This document shows, piece after piece, positions 31,085-42,055 of a DNA stretch of 64,000 nt (position 1 is the first letter of the stretch; each line of letters opens with the position of its first letter). Below the pieces are notes generated by a model. The model was not told the origin of the DNA. It worked only from the letters and a program-made list of their open reading frames with translations, and searched no databases. The translations under genes and the position numbers were made by a program. Source of the DNA: Caulobacteraceae bacterium (lineage in GTDB: Bacteria > Pseudomonadota > Alphaproteobacteria > Caulobacterales > Caulobacteraceae); NCBI GenBank assembly GCA_947476555.1, contig CANJRI010000001.1, positions 22,931 through 86,930 on the forward strand, read 5' to 3'.

Positions 31085-31743
31085 CCGACGAGGCGGACAT
31101 CGAGCCGGCGGCCACCTTCGAGCCGGAGGCCATCGAGGCCGCTCGCGTGCTGTTCGCCCACCCTGTCCGCTTCCTGATGGGCGCGGCCGCCGTCACCCAG
31201 CTCCCCCCCGACGACCTTCCGGAGGTGGCCTTCGCCGGCCGCTCCAACGTCGGCAAGAGCTCGCTGATCAACGCGGTGACCGGTCGCAAGGACCTGGCCC
31301 GGGCCTCCAACGAGCCCGGCCGCACCCGCGAGGTGAACTTCTTCGTGGCCGACGAGAAGCTGCGACTGGTCGATCTGCCGGGCTACGGCTGGGCCCGCGC
31401 CTCGAAATCGGTGGCCCGCAAGTTCCAGGACCTCGGCCGCGACTACCTGCGCGGACGCGCCAGTCTGAAGCGCGTCTACCTGCTGATCGACGCCCGGCAT
31501 GGACTGAAGGAGGTCGACGCCGATGCCCTCGACGCTCTCGATGAGTCCGCCGTCTCCTATCAGATCGTGCTGACCAAGGCCGACAAGCTGCGGGGGTCCG
31601 ACCTGTCCCAGGTCACCGCCGAGACCTTGCGGAAGATCGCCAGACGCCCCGCGGCCTTTCCCCGGGTGCTGGCCACCTCCGCCGAGAAGGGAACGTCGAT
31701 CCCCGAGCTGCGGGCGGAGATCCTTGCCGCCTGCGACCTCTAG
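31081..31743 (+). CDS. engB: YihA/EngB family ribosome biogenesis GTP-binding protein
   Basis: [43 protein letters not shown]...[14 protein letters not shown]. Confidence 0.97.
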   Translation: MTDEADIEPAATFEPEAIEAARVLFAHPVRFLMGAAAVTQLPPDDLPEVAFAGRSNVGKSSLINAVTGRKDLARASNEPGRTREVNFFVADEKLRLVDLPGYGWARASKSVARKFQDLGRDYLRGRASLKRVYLLIDARHGLKEVDADALDALDESAVSYQIVLTKADKLRGSDLSQVTAETLRKIARRPAAFPRVLATSAEKGTSIPELRAEILAACDL

Positions 31744-31744
31744 G

Positions 31745-33127
31745 GTGGCGCTCGCCGACCTGCTGACGCGCGGCGTCGAGGCCCTGCGTCGCGGCGACGC
31801 GCAGACCGCCGCCAAGCACTTCCAGGCGGTCCTCGCCATCCGGCCCGGACACCCGGTCGCCGTCCGGAATCTTGGCGTGATCTTCATGGAAGCCGGCCTC
31901 CATGACGCCGCCCTGAAACTGGCCGAGATCGTCCTCTCCGCGCAGCCCGATCACGGCGAGGCGCTGCTGATGCGCGGCGAGGCCCTGGCCGCGAAGGGGC
32001 GTTTCACCGAGGCGCTCGACGCCTACCAGCGCGCGATCGCGGCCCCGGCCGGCCCCGCCTACGAGGCCACGATGCAGCTCGGCCTCGCCCGCGCGGCCCT
32101 CCGGGACCATGCGGGCGCGCTACTCGACCTCAATCGCGCCCTCGCGCTGAAACCCGGCGCGCCCGCCACCCTCTACCGGCGCGGCATCGTGCGGATGCAG
32201 CTTCGCGATTTCGGCGGCTGGGTCGACTACGAGGCGCGTTTCGATTTCAAGCGCTTCCTGTCCCGCTCGGGTGGCGTCATCACCGCCGATATGGCGCCGC
32301 GAATCGCGCGCCATCCGACCCCGGCCAGCCTCGCCGGCCAGCGCGTGCTGGTGCTCGGTGAGCAGGGCATCGGCGACCAGGTGATGTTCGCCAGCATGCT
32401 GCCCGACCTCGCCAAGGTGGCGGCCTCCATCACCCTGGTCTGCGAGGCTCGGCTGGCCGCGATCTTCGCCGCCTCCTTCCCGGGCTTGACAGTCAGTGGT
32501 CCGAAGGACGCACGGGTCTCGCCCTCCGAGATCGACCAGATTGTCGCCATGGGCAGTCTGGGCGTCATGTTCCGCCCGAATGAGGCCGCCTTCCCGGGCA
32601 CGCCCTACCTCGCGCCCCGACCGGCGGTCCGCGAGGCCTGGGCCGCGCGGCTGGGCCCCAGGACCGGCAAGCTGCGCGTCGGCCTCTCCTGGCGCGGCGG
32701 CCTGGCCCGGACCCGGCTCAGCGAGCGCTCGCTGACGCTGGAACAGCTGGCGCCGATCCTTTCCCTCCCCGGCTGTGAATTCGTCAGCCTCCAGTACGGC
32801 GACGTGGCGGAGGAGACCGCGGGACATCCGCTCCGCGTCTTCCCGGCTTCCGAGATCGAGGATTTCGAGCAGCTGGCGGGTCTGGCGGCCAACCTCGACC
32901 TCGTGGTCTCGGTCCAGACCGCCCTGGTCCACCTGGCCGGCGCCGTCGGGCTGCCCTGCCTCACCCTGGTTCCCCACAACGCCGAGTGGCGCTACGCCGC
33001 TGACGGGCCGTCGATGCCCTGGTATCGGTCGGTGCGGCTGTTCCGCCAGGCGGCGCCTGGCGCCTGGGCGCCGGTCATCGAGCAGGTGAAGGCCGAGCTC
33101 GCGGCCCATCGTGCTCTAGGAGACTAG
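31745..33127 (+). CDS. TPR-containing glycosyltransferase-like protein, copy 1
   Basis: N-terminal TPRs (VALADLLTRGVEALRRGDAQTAAKHFQAVLAIRPGHPVAVRNLGVIFMEAG); C-terminal VLGEQGIGDQVMFASMLPDLA...GLSWRGG...CEFVSLQYGDV...DLVVSVQTALVHLAGAVGLPCLTLVP; GTG start. Confidence 0.85.
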   Translation: MALADLLTRGVEALRRGDAQTAAKHFQAVLAIRPGHPVAVRNLGVIFMEAGLHDAALKLAEIVLSAQPDHGEALLMRGEALAAKGRFTEALDAYQRAIAAPAGPAYEATMQLGLARAALRDHAGALLDLNRALALKPGAPATLYRRGIVRMQLRDFGGWVDYEARFDFKRFLSRSGGVITADMAPRIARHPTPASLAGQRVLVLGEQGIGDQVMFASMLPDLAKVAASITLVCEARLAAIFAASFPGLTVSGPKDARVSPSEIDQIVAMGSLGVMFRPNEAAFPGTPYLAPRPAVREAWAARLGPRTGKLRVGLSWRGGLARTRLSERSLTLEQLAPILSLPGCEFVSLQYGDVAEETAGHPLRVFPASEIEDFEQLAGLAANLDLVVSVQTALVHLAGAVGLPCLTLVPHNAEWRYAADGPSMPWYRSVRLFRQAAPGAWAPVIEQVKAELAAHRALGD

Positions 33128-33128
33128 C

Positions 33129-33818
33129 TTGGCAGAGCCCTTCGACGTCTACATCGGCTACGACCGCCAGGAGATCGTCGCCTACCACGTCCTGACCCAG
33201 TCGATCCTGGAGCGGGCCTCGGCGCCAGTGCGCTTCACGCCGGTGAACCTGACGTCCCTCAAAGGCGTCTTCGATCGGCCGATGATCGGGGCCCAGTCGA
33301 CCGAATTCTCCTTCTCGCGTTTCCTCACCCCCTGGCTCTCCGGCTACACCGGGTGGTCGCTGTTCATGGACTGCGACATGCTGGCGAGGGCCGACATCGC
33401 CGAGCTGTTTGCCCTGGCCGACGACCACTACGCCGTCATGGTCTGCCCGCACGACTATGTCCCGCGCGACACCGTCAAATTCCTCGGACACCAGCAGGCC
33501 AGCTATCCGAAGAAGAACTGGTCCAGCGTCATGCTGCTCAACAACGCGCGCTGCCGCGCCCTGACCCCCGACTACGTCCAGACTGCAAGCGGCCTGGAGC
33601 TGCACCAGTTCAAATGGCTGGAGGACGAAGCCCAGATCGGGGCCCTGCCGCTGGAGTGGAACTGGCTGGTGGGCGAATACCCCGCCAATCCCAACGCCCG
33701 CATCGCCCACTTCACCCGCGGCGGCCCCTATTTCGCGGACTACGAGGACTGCGACTATGCGGGCGAATGGCGCGACGCCCTGGCCCGGACGACCTTCGCC
33801 GAACGCCCGCAGAAATAG
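33129..33818 (+). CDS. Glycosyltransferase (GT-A-like)
   Basis: FDVYIGYDRQEIVAYHVLTQSILERASAPVRFTPVNL...FSRFLTPWLSGYTGWSLFMDCDMLARADIAELFALADD; DxD-like DCDM. Confidence 0.82.
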   Translation: MAEPFDVYIGYDRQEIVAYHVLTQSILERASAPVRFTPVNLTSLKGVFDRPMIGAQSTEFSFSRFLTPWLSGYTGWSLFMDCDMLARADIAELFALADDHYAVMVCPHDYVPRDTVKFLGHQQASYPKKNWSSVMLLNNARCRALTPDYVQTASGLELHQFKWLEDEAQIGALPLEWNWLVGEYPANPNARIAHFTRGGPYFADYEDCDYAGEWRDALARTTFAERPQK

Positions 33819-33897
33819 CGCCCCGCCGCGTCGCCTTTCCGACGCAACAAGCCTGACCATTCGGCGTTGAGTCCGCCGAGCAGGTCAGGAGCACCCC

Positions 33898-34653
33898 ATG
33901 TCGAACATTGAGATCGCGGTCGGCCGGGATGGCCCGGCCCGGGAGAGCCTGCGCCGGGCCAACCGCCTGCTGGCGGCCCTCAGCCCCCGCGAGTTCGGAT
34001 TCATCGAGCCGCACCTGGAGGTCGTCGAGCTGACGCGCGGCCAGGTGCTGTTCGAGCCAGGCGACGACGTGGCCCTCACCCACTTTCCCTGCTGTCGCAC
34101 CATGGTCTCCCTGCTGATTGTCACCCGCGATGGCCGTGAGGTGGAGGCCGCCACCATTGGCCGCGAGGGCGCCGTGGGCGGCATCGTCAGCGATGGCCAC
34201 AAGCCGGCGTTCGGCCGGGCGGTGGTGCAGATCGCCGGCGGGGCCCTGTGCATCCCCACCAGCCACCTGGAGGCCGCCAAGCTGGGTTCGGGCCGGTTCA
34301 GCGACCTCTTCGCCCGCTACGCCGACGCCCTGCTCGCCCAGATCATGCAGTCGGCCGCCTGCAACGCCCTGCATCGGGCCGAGGAGCGTTGCGCGCGCTG
34401 GCTGCTGGCCACCCATGACCGGGCCGGCGACCACGTCATCGAGCTCACCCAGGAATCCCTCGCCGAGATGCTGGGCGTCCAACGCACCACCGTCACCGCC
34501 ATCACCAGCGACCTGGCCGCCCGCGGCCTGATCCGCACTCACCGCGGACGGGTTGAGGTCATCGATCGCCCCGGCCTCGAGCGCGCCGCCTGCGAATGCT
34601 ACGTCGCGGTGGAGGATCATTTCGCCCGCCTGCTTCCCGAGGTCGACACCTAG
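33898..34653 (+). CDS. Crp/Fnr family transcriptional regulator
   Basis: cNMP-like N-terminus and HTH ELTQESLAEMLGVQRTTVTAITSDLAARGLIRTHRGRVEVIDRPGL. Confidence 0.88.
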   Translation: MSNIEIAVGRDGPARESLRRANRLLAALSPREFGFIEPHLEVVELTRGQVLFEPGDDVALTHFPCCRTMVSLLIVTRDGREVEAATIGREGAVGGIVSDGHKPAFGRAVVQIAGGALCIPTSHLEAAKLGSGRFSDLFARYADALLAQIMQSAACNALHRAEERCARWLLATHDRAGDHVIELTQESLAEMLGVQRTTVTAITSDLAARGLIRTHRGRVEVIDRPGLERAACECYVAVEDHFARLLPEVDT

Positions 34654-34718
34654 GGCGGCGTGACACCCTGGCCCCCGTCCGGTATCGCATCGCCTCCATA
34701 GAGGTGGCGGCGGGCGCG

Positions 34719-36221
34719 GTGAGCCAGGACGATCTGGTCGAGGAAGGACTGACGCGGCTTGAGCGGGGCGAGCTGCACGCGGCGGCGTCCAGCTTCCGCA
34801 AGGTGGTCGAGCGCGATCCCCGGCACGTCCCGGCGCTGACCGGCCTCGGCGAGGCGCTGGCCAGGCTGGACCAGTTCGACGAGGCCGAGGCCCTGTACCA
34901 CCGGGCCCTGGCCGCCCATCCGCGCCACCCCATCCCGTTCTGGAATCTCGGCCAGTTGCTCTGCGCCCGCGGCCGGATGGCGGAGGCGCTGGCGCTGGGC
35001 GACGCGGCGGTGGCGCAGGATCCCGGCTTCGCGGAGGGCTGGTCGCTGCGCGGCGACGGCCTGACCGGGCTCGACCGCCAACCGGAAGCCCGCGAGAGCT
35101 ACACGCGGGCCGCGGCGCTCGAGCCCGACAACTACGATATCCTCTGGAAACTCGGTGCGATCCGGGCGGCCCTGGGCGACTGCGGGGCCGCCCTCGAGAT
35201 CCTCAACCGGGCGATCACCGCCCACCCTGAAAGGCCCGAAGCCCGCCTGCCGCGCGCCCTGGCCCGGCTGGCGCTGCGTGATTTCGGCGGCTGGGCGGAT
35301 TTCGAGGCGCGCTTCCTCATCGAGGCCTTCGTGCGCACTTCGGGCGGGCCGCTGGGGCCGGCCATCTTCAGCCATCTGACTTTGTCGCCTACGGCCGCGA
35401 TGCTGGCCGGCCAGCGGATCCTGGTCATCGGCGAGCAGGGCCTGGGCGACGAGGTGATGTTCGCCAGCGCGATCCCCGACGCCCTGCGCGTGGCGAAAAA
35501 GCTGGTTTACGTCGGCGATCAGCGCCTCCAGCGGCTGTTCTCGGCCTCCTTCCCCGAGGCCGAGGTCATGGAGCTGACCAGCGGCGCCGCCGCCAAGCTG
35601 GAGGTCGACCGCGTGATCGCCGTCGGCAGCCTCCCGGCGATCTTCCGGACCCGCGAGCAGGACTTTCCCGGCGCACCCTACCTCCGGCCGCGCGCCGAGG
35701 TGGTGGCCGGGTGGGCGAGGCGGCTGGGACCGGCCGCCGGCCGGCTGCGGGTGGGCCTCTCCTGGAGGGGTGGATCCCCGGTGACCGGTCAGGGCGCACG
35801 CTCCGTGCCGCTGGAGGCCCTGGGTCCCATCCTCGACCTGCCGGGTTGCGAGTTCGTCAGCCTGCAGTACGGCGAGGTGGAGGCCGAGGTGGCGGCCTTC
35901 AACGCCGGCTGGGCGAACCCGGTTCGCTGCTTCCCGGCCGAAGACATCCGCGACCTCGAGGACCTGGCGGCGGTGCTGGAGAACCTCGACGTGGTGGTTT
36001 CGGTGCAGACCACGCTGGCGCACCTGGCCGGCGCCGTGGGCCGGCCATGCCTGGCGATGATCCCGGCCAATCCCGCGTGGCGCTACGGCGCCAGCGGGCC
36101 GACCATGCCCTGGTATGGGTCCGTCCGCCTGTTCAGACAGGCCGAACCGGGAGACTGGGGCCCCGTGATCGAGACCCTCGCGGGCGAGTTGCGGACCATG
36201 GCCTCACCCGGCGGCGCGTGA
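34719..36221 (+). CDS. TPR-containing glycosyltransferase-like protein, copy 2
   Basis: VSQDDLVEEGLTRLERGELHAAASSFRKVVERDPRHVPALTGLGEALARLDQFDEAEALYHRALAAHP; C-terminal VIGEQGLGDEVMFASAIPDAL...GLSWRGG...CEFVSLQYGEV...DVVVSVQTTLAHLAGAVGRPCL; exact start uncertain. Confidence 0.84.
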   Translation: MSQDDLVEEGLTRLERGELHAAASSFRKVVERDPRHVPALTGLGEALARLDQFDEAEALYHRALAAHPRHPIPFWNLGQLLCARGRMAEALALGDAAVAQDPGFAEGWSLRGDGLTGLDRQPEARESYTRAAALEPDNYDILWKLGAIRAALGDCGAALEILNRAITAHPERPEARLPRALARLALRDFGGWADFEARFLIEAFVRTSGGPLGPAIFSHLTLSPTAAMLAGQRILVIGEQGLGDEVMFASAIPDALRVAKKLVYVGDQRLQRLFSASFPEAEVMELTSGAAAKLEVDRVIAVGSLPAIFRTREQDFPGAPYLRPRAEVVAGWARRLGPAAGRLRVGLSWRGGSPVTGQGARSVPLEALGPILDLPGCEFVSLQYGEVEAEVAAFNAGWANPVRCFPAEDIRDLEDLAAVLENLDVVVSVQTTLAHLAGAVGRPCLAMIPANPAWRYGASGPTMPWYGSVRLFRQAEPGDWGPVIETLAGELRTMASPGGA

Positions 36222-36224
36222 CAC

Positions 36225-37193
36225 ATGCCCCCCGCTCCGCTATCGGAGCGCCTCGACAGGCGGACGGAGCGGCGGGCCTTGAGCCAGGACAGCGAAGAGC
36301 AGGGTTGGGCGACGGCCAGGACGCTCGCCGAGGCCCTGCCCTACATCCAGCGGTACGACCGCGAGACCGTGGTCATCAAGTACGGCGGCCACGCCATGGG
36401 CGAGGAATCCGTCGCCAAGCTGTTCGCCGCCGACGTGGTGCTGCTGAAGATGCTCGGTCTGCACCCGGTCGTGGTCCACGGCGGCGGCCCGCAGATCAGC
36501 GCCTGGCTGGCCAAGGCGGGCGTCCAGTCCACCTTCGTCGACGGCCTGCGCGTCACCGACCAGGCGACGATGGAGGTGGCCGAGATGGTCCTCTCCGGCG
36601 CCATCAACAAGGAGATCGCCAACTGGATCACCCAGGCCGGCGCCGAGGCCGAGGTCCGGGGCGTGGGACTGTCCGGCAAGGACGGTCGGCTGATCACTGT
36701 GGAAAAGGCCCACCGCACCCGCCGCATCCCGGGTTCGGTGGAGGAGCAGATCGTCGATCTCGGCTTCGTCGGCGAACCCAAGATCATCGACACCACCCTG
36801 CTGGAAGCCCTGATCGGCGCGGAGGAGGACTACATCCCCGTGGTCGCCCCGATCGGCGTCTCGGAGACCGGCGAGACCTACAACATCAACGCCGACACCG
36901 TGGCCGGCGCCCTGGCCGAGGCGCTGGAGGCCAAGCGGATGCTGCTGCTCACCGACGTGGCCGGCGTGCTCGACGCCAAGGGCCAGCTGATCCGCCAGCT
37001 CACCGTGGACGAGGCCAGGAAGGCCATCGAGGATCGCGTCGCCACCGGGGGCATGATCCCCAAGCTCGAAACCGCCATCGCCGCCGTGGAATCCGGCGTC
37101 GAGGCCGTGGTCATCATGGACGGCCGCCGGCCCCACGCCATGCTGGTCGAGCTGTTCACCGAGCACGGGGCGGGCACGCTCGTCTGCCGATGA
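36225..37193 (+). CDS. argB: Acetylglutamate kinase
   Basis: [59 protein letters not shown]...[27 protein letters not shown]. Confidence 0.97.
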   Translation: MPPAPLSERLDRRTERRALSQDSEEQGWATARTLAEALPYIQRYDRETVVIKYGGHAMGEESVAKLFAADVVLLKMLGLHPVVVHGGGPQISAWLAKAGVQSTFVDGLRVTDQATMEVAEMVLSGAINKEIANWITQAGAEAEVRGVGLSGKDGRLITVEKAHRTRRIPGSVEEQIVDLGFVGEPKIIDTTLLEALIGAEEDYIPVVAPIGVSETGETYNINADTVAGALAEALEAKRMLLLTDVAGVLDAKGQLIRQLTVDEARKAIEDRVATGGMIPKLETAIAAVESGVEAVVIMDGRRPHAMLVELFTEHGAGTLVCR

Positions 37194-37867
37194 GCCCAGA
37201 TCCTAAAAGGCCTGACCTTTCACACGTCGACACCTGGTTGTTCGACCTGGACAACACCCTTTACCCGGCCGAGTGCGGCCTGATGGCGGAGATCGAGCGG
37301 CGGATGACCGCCTTCGTGGTCGCCGTCTCCGGCCTGCCGCGCGACGAGGCCTACGCCCTGCAGAAGGCCTACCTCGCCGAGCACGGGCTGACGCTGAAGG
37401 GGATGATGCTCAACCACGGCGTCGAGCCCAAGGCGTTCCACGCCATCTTCCACGACATGAGCCTGGACGCCCTGGCCCGCGACCCGGCGCTGGTGGCGGC
37501 CATCGCACGCCTGCCCGGCCGCCGGCTGATCTTCACCAACGCCGACGACGTCCACGCCGAGCGGGTGCTGGACCGTCTCGGCCTCTCCCACCTGTTCGAC
37601 GACGTCTTCCATATCGGCTCGGCCGACTATGTGCCCAAGCCCGCCCCGGAGACCTTCGCCCGCATGGCCGCCGCCCACGACATATGGCCGGCCCGCACGG
37701 CCTTCTTCGAGGACTCGGTCCATAACCTGAAGCCCGCCGCCGAGCTCGGCATCACCACCGTCCTCGTCGGCCCGCACGCCGCGGCCTGCGCCGAACCCTT
37801 CGTCCACCACCGTACCGACAAGCTGGAACCGTTCCTCACCGCAGCGCGGCTCAAAGAGGCCTCTTGA
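37190..37867 (+). CDS. HAD-superfamily pyrimidine 5'-nucleotidase
   Basis: [31 protein letters not shown]...[49 protein letters not shown]. Confidence 0.92.
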   Translation: MSPDPKRPDLSHVDTWLFDLDNTLYPAECGLMAEIERRMTAFVVAVSGLPRDEAYALQKAYLAEHGLTLKGMMLNHGVEPKAFHAIFHDMSLDALARDPALVAAIARLPGRRLIFTNADDVHAERVLDRLGLSHLFDDVFHIGSADYVPKPAPETFARMAAAHDIWPARTAFFEDSVHNLKPAAELGITTVLVGPHAAACAEPFVHHRTDKLEPFLTAARLKEAS

Positions 37868-37869
37868 GA

Positions 37870-38685
37870 ATGTCCGACCTGCAGTCCGTCATCGGGGCCG
37901 CCTGGGCCGAGCGCGAGAGCGGCGGCGACGCCACGACGAACCATCTGCGCGACGCCGTGCGCGAGGTGCTGGCCGGGCTCGACGCCGGGACCCTGCGCGT
38001 GGCCGAGCGCGGCGCCGACGGCGTCTGGACCACCCATCAGTGGATCAAGCAGGCGATCCTGCTGTCCTTCGGCCTCAATCCCACCGCGCTCATGCCGGGT
38101 CCCTACTGGGACAAGATCCCGCTGAAGTTCGAAGGCTGGGACGCGGCGCGCTTCGAGGCCGCGGGCTTCCGCGCCGTCCCCGGCGCCATTGTCCGCCGCG
38201 GGGCCTTCGTGGGCCGCGGCGCGGTCCTCATGCCGTCCTTCGTTAACGTCGGCGCCTACGTGGGCGAGGGCAGCATGGTCGACACCTGGGCCTCCGTCGG
38301 CTCCTGCGCCCAGATCGGCCGCAACGTCCACATCTCGGGCGGCGCCGGCATCGGCGGGGTGCTGGAGCCCCTGCAGGCCAACCCCACCATCATCGAGGAC
38401 AACTGCTTCATCGGCGCGCGGTCCGAGGTCGCCGAGGGCGTCATCGTCCGCGAGGGCAGCGTGCTGTCCATGGGCACCTTCATCACCGCCACCACGCCGA
38501 TCGTCGACCGCCGGACCGGCGAGACCTTCACCGGCGAGGTGCCGGCCTATTCCGTGGTGGTGTCCGGCTCACGCCCCAACCCGCATGATCCCTCCCTGCC
38601 CTCCACCTACTGCGCCGTGATCATGAAGCGCGTCGACGAACGCACCCGCTCCAAGACCTCGATCAACGAGCTGCTGCGGGACTAG
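37870..38685 (+). CDS. dapD: 2,3,4,5-tetrahydropyridine-2,6-dicarboxylate N-succinyltransferase
   Basis: Left-handed helix hexapeptides; [111 protein letters not shown]. Confidence 0.97.
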   Translation: MSDLQSVIGAAWAERESGGDATTNHLRDAVREVLAGLDAGTLRVAERGADGVWTTHQWIKQAILLSFGLNPTALMPGPYWDKIPLKFEGWDAARFEAAGFRAVPGAIVRRGAFVGRGAVLMPSFVNVGAYVGEGSMVDTWASVGSCAQIGRNVHISGGAGIGGVLEPLQANPTIIEDNCFIGARSEVAEGVIVREGSVLSMGTFITATTPIVDRRTGETFTGEVPAYSVVVSGSRPNPHDPSLPSTYCAVIMKRVDERTRSKTSINELLRD

Positions 38686-38726
38686 CCGGGGATGACGGGC
38701 GCGGGGCGTTGCCGTAAAGCCGCTTC

Positions 38727-39878
38727 ATGACCGCCGCCCTCGACGCCGTCGAGCTCGCCCGCGAGCTGATCCGCAGGCCCTCCGTCACCCCGGCGGACGA
38801 GGGCGCCATGGACGTCGTCGAGCGCACGCTGGAGGCCCTGGGCTTTGCCTGCCGGCGTATGAAGTTCGGCGAGATCGAGAACCTCTACGCCCGCTACGGG
38901 ACGGCCGGTCCCAACCTCTGCTTCGCCGGGCACACAGACGTTGTCCCGGTGGGCGACGCCGCCGCCTGGTCCAAGGACGCCTTCGCCGCCGACATAGAGG
39001 GCGGCATGCTGATCGGCCGGGGCGCCGTCGATATGAAGAGCGCCATCGCCGCCTTCGCCGCCGCGGCCGCCGAGGCCATCGCGGACGGCGCGATCGCCGG
39101 CTCCGTCTCCTTCCTGATCACCGGCGACGAAGAGGGCGTGGCCACCCACGGCACCAAGAAGGTCGTCGAGGCCCTGATCGCCGAGGGCGAGACCATCGAC
39201 CATTGCGTGGTCGGCGAGCCCACCTCCGCCGAGACCTTCGGCGACATGGTCAAGGTCGGCCGCAGAGGCTCGATCAACGCAGAGATCACCGTCGAGGGGA
39301 TCCAGGGCCACGTGGGCTATCCCCACCGCGCCGCCAATCCGACGCCCGTGCTGATCCGCCTGCTGGCCGCCCTGCAGGACCGCGTCCTCGACGAGGGGTA
39401 TCCCGAATTCCAGCCCTCCAACCTGGAGGTCACCTGGATCGACGTGCCCAACACCGCCACCAACATCATCCCCGGCGTCGGCCGCGCGCGGCTCAACATT
39501 CGCTTCAACCCCACCCACACCGGCGCCGCGCTCGCCGCCTGGATCGAGGCAGAAGCGGCGAAGGCCGGCGAGGGCTTCAAAGGCCAGGTCAAGGTCACGG
39601 CCCAGATCAGTGGCGAGGCCTTCCTCACCCAGCCCGGCGCCTTCACGGCCCTGGTGTCCGACGCGGTGAAGGACGTCACCGGAAAGGCCCCGGAACTGTC
39701 CACCACCGGCGGCACCTCCGACGCGCGTTTCATCCGCGCCATGTGCGAGGTCGTGGAACTGGGCCTTGTCGGGCGGACCATGCATGCGGTGGACGAGCGC
39801 GCGCCGGTCTCCGAGATCCGCCAGCTGCAGGCCGTCTACCGCGCCATCCTCGCCCGGTACTACCGCCCCAGGGGCTAA
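38727..39878 (+). CDS. dapE: Succinyl-diaminopimelate desuccinylase
   Basis: LARELIRRPSVTPADEGAMDVVERTLEALGFACRRMKFGEIENLYARYGTAGPNLCFAGHTDVVPVG...GRGAVDMKSAIAAFAAAA. Confidence 0.97.
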   Translation: MTAALDAVELARELIRRPSVTPADEGAMDVVERTLEALGFACRRMKFGEIENLYARYGTAGPNLCFAGHTDVVPVGDAAAWSKDAFAADIEGGMLIGRGAVDMKSAIAAFAAAAAEAIADGAIAGSVSFLITGDEEGVATHGTKKVVEALIAEGETIDHCVVGEPTSAETFGDMVKVGRRGSINAEITVEGIQGHVGYPHRAANPTPVLIRLLAALQDRVLDEGYPEFQPSNLEVTWIDVPNTATNIIPGVGRARLNIRFNPTHTGAALAAWIEAEAAKAGEGFKGQVKVTAQISGEAFLTQPGAFTALVSDAVKDVTGKAPELSTTGGTSDARFIRAMCEVVELGLVGRTMHAVDERAPVSEIRQLQAVYRAILARYYRPRG

Positions 39879-40279
39879 ATCTCGACCGGCTGCATGATGA
39901 TGTCGGTGTAGTGCCGCTGGGCGTTGCTGCCGTGACCGACCACCCCGCGCACCGAGATCACGCTGCCCAGCAGCTCCGCGGGCATGTCGGCCGGCGGCAT
40001 CATCAGCTGGATGATCGTCTGATTGTACTCGGTCTTCAGCCTGCCGCCCTTGAAACAGACCGGCGAATCCAGGACCACGGCCAGGTAGGTGGCCTTGAAA
40101 TCCCGCTCCGGCTGCTCGCCGTAGGTCGGCGGCCCGAAGTACTGGAAGCTGAACAGACGCCCCGCGACCTCGGTATCCCGCGCCGCATAGGGGATGCAGG
40201 TCTCCTGCGCGACGCCCGGCGCGGCGGCGCAGGCGGCGCAAGCAGCCAGGGCGGCTCCGAGGACGGCGGTTCTGAACAG
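39875..40279 (-). CDS. Hypothetical exported protein, probable CTG start (possibly DUF4431-like)
   Basis: LFRTAVLGAALAACAACAAAPGVAQETCIPYAARDTEVAGRLFSFQYFGPPTYGEQPERDFKATYLAVVLDSPVCFKGGRLKTEYNQTIIQLMMPPADMPAELLGSVISVRGVVGHGSNAQRHYTDIIMQPVEI; signal-peptide-like N-terminus; no ATG/GTG/TTG at the right place. Confidence 0.6.
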   Translation of the reverse strand: MFRTAVLGAALAACAACAAAPGVAQETCIPYAARDTEVAGRLFSFQYFGPPTYGEQPERDFKATYLAVVLDSPVCFKGGRLKTEYNQTIIQLMMPPADMPAELLGSVISVRGVVGHGSNAQRHYTDIIMQPVEI

Positions 40280-40317
40280 GCCCGAATCTCCCCGGCCGGC
40301 GGACCGCCGAGACTCGG

Positions 40318-41055
40318 TCAGTAGCTGACGCCTGTCAAATAGAGGCCCTCCGCCGGCGCCACCGGCCCGCAGGCCCGCCGATCGCGGGCCTCCAGCGCCG
40401 CCTTCAGGTCGGATATCGACCATCGCCCGACCCCCACCTCGGAGAGGGTGCCGGCCATCGACCGGACCTGCCGGTGCAGGAACGAGCGGGAAGCGAACTC
40501 CAGCACCACCTCCTCGCCGATCCGGCTGACCCGCGCCACGTCCAGGGTCTTCATCGGCGACTTCGCCTGGCAGGCCAGATCGCGGAAGGTGGTGAAGTCG
40601 TGGTGGCCCACCAGCGCCTGCGCCGCCGCGTGCATGGCCGCCGCGTCCAGCGGCTTTTTCACGTGCCACACCCGTCCCCGGTCCAGCGCCGGCGGGCTCC
40701 AGCGGTTGAGGATCCGGTAGCGGTAGCGCCGCTCGGTCGCCGAGAACCGGGCGTGCCAACCCTCGGGCGCCACGGACGTGTCCAGGACGCTCACCGGCTG
40801 TGGGACCAGATGGGCGTTCAGCGCATTGCGCACCGTGGCCGCCGGCCAGTCCTGCGCCAGGTCGATGTGGACCACCTGATGTTCGGCATGGACCCCGGTG
40901 TCGGTGCGCCCGGCGGCGTGCACCCGGACCTCCTCGCCGCAGAAGGCCTTCACGGCCCGTTCCAGCGTCTCCTGCACCGAAGGCAGGCCCGCCTGCGCCT
41001 GGTAACCGTGGAACGGGCGCCCGTCGTACTCGATGTCGAGCCGGTAGCGCGGCAT
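40318..41055 (-). CDS. truA: tRNA pseudouridine(38-40) synthase
   Basis: [66 protein letters not shown]. Confidence 0.97.
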   Translation of the reverse strand: MPRYRLDIEYDGRPFHGYQAQAGLPSVQETLERAVKAFCGEEVRVHAAGRTDTGVHAEHQVVHIDLAQDWPAATVRNALNAHLVPQPVSVLDTSVAPEGWHARFSATERRYRYRILNRWSPPALDRGRVWHVKKPLDAAAMHAAAQALVGHHDFTTFRDLACQAKSPMKTLDVARVSRIGEEVVLEFASRSFLHRQVRSMAGTLSEVGVGRWSISDLKAALEARDRRACGPVAPAEGLYLTGVSY

Positions 41056-41981
41056 CAGGCGAGCCGGGTCCCGGCCGGGACCGCCGAACCCCGCAGGAAG
41101 GCCTCCGCGTCCTGCGGGCCGCGCCCCTCGCGCTGCACTTTCAGGAGCCGCACCGCCCCGCCCCCGCAGGCCACCAGCAGCCGCCCGTCCAGCACCTCGC
41201 CCGGCTGGCCGGCCCGGTCCTCGAAGGCGCTCAGCAGGGCCTTCACCCGCACCGGGCCCCGGTCGGTCGGCAGCTCGAACCAGGCGCCTGGGAACGGCGA
41301 CAGGCCCCGGATCGTCCGGTCCACGACGTCGGCCGGCTGGGTCCAGTCGATCCGCGCCTCCTTGGTCCTGATCTTCTTGGCGTAGGTGATCCCCTCATCG
41401 GCCTGTGCCGTCTCCGTCGCGCGCCCCGCCTCGATGTCCGCCAGGCTCGCCACCAGCAGCGCCGCCCCCGCCTCGGCCAGCCGGTCCATCAGCGTGCCGG
41501 CTGTCTCGGCCGCGTCGATTCGCAAACTGGCGGTGGCCAGCACCGGCCCCTCGTCCAGCCCCTCGCTCATCCGCATCACCTGCACACCGGTGAGCTTGTC
41601 CCCGGCCATGATCGCCCGCTGGATGGGCGCGGCCCCCCGCCATCTCGGCAGCAGCGAGGCGTGGACGTTGAAGGCCCCCAGCCGGGGGGCGTCCAGCACC
41701 GCCCCCGGCAGGATCTGGCCGAACGCCACCACCACGGCCGCGTCCAGCTTCAGAGCCGCGAAGGCGGCGATCTCCGCCGGGTCGCGCATCGATGCCGGGG
41801 TGCGCACCATCAGCCCATGCTGCTCCGCCAGCGCCTGCACCGGCGAGGGCTTCAGGGCCTGACCCCGCCCGCGCGGCGCAGGCGGCTGCGAATAGACGCA
41901 GGCGACCTCGTGCCCGGCCGCCAGCACGGCGGCCAGGGCCCTGGCGGCGAAGTCGGGCGTTCCCAGGAAGGCGAGGCGCAT
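41055..41981 (-). CDS. fmt: Methionyl-tRNA formyltransferase
   Basis: [57 protein letters not shown]...[25 protein letters not shown]. Confidence 0.97.
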   Translation of the reverse strand: MRLAFLGTPDFAARALAAVLAAGHEVACVYSQPPAPRGRGQALKPSPVQALAEQHGLMVRTPASMRDPAEIAAFAALKLDAAVVVAFGQILPGAVLDAPRLGAFNVHASLLPRWRGAAPIQRAIMAGDKLTGVQVMRMSEGLDEGPVLATASLRIDAAETAGTLMDRLAEAGAALLVASLADIEAGRATETAQADEGITYAKKIRTKEARIDWTQPADVVDRTIRGLSPFPGAWFELPTDRGPVRVKALLSAFEDRAGQPGEVLDGRLLVACGGGAVRLLKVQREGRGPQDAEAFLRGSAVPAGTRLA

Positions 41982-42055
41982 GCCGGCCGCCCTACGCGGA
42001 CGGGAACTTTCACGCAAGCTTCGCCGTTGGAAGTCCGACGAAGGGAGCATTCAAT

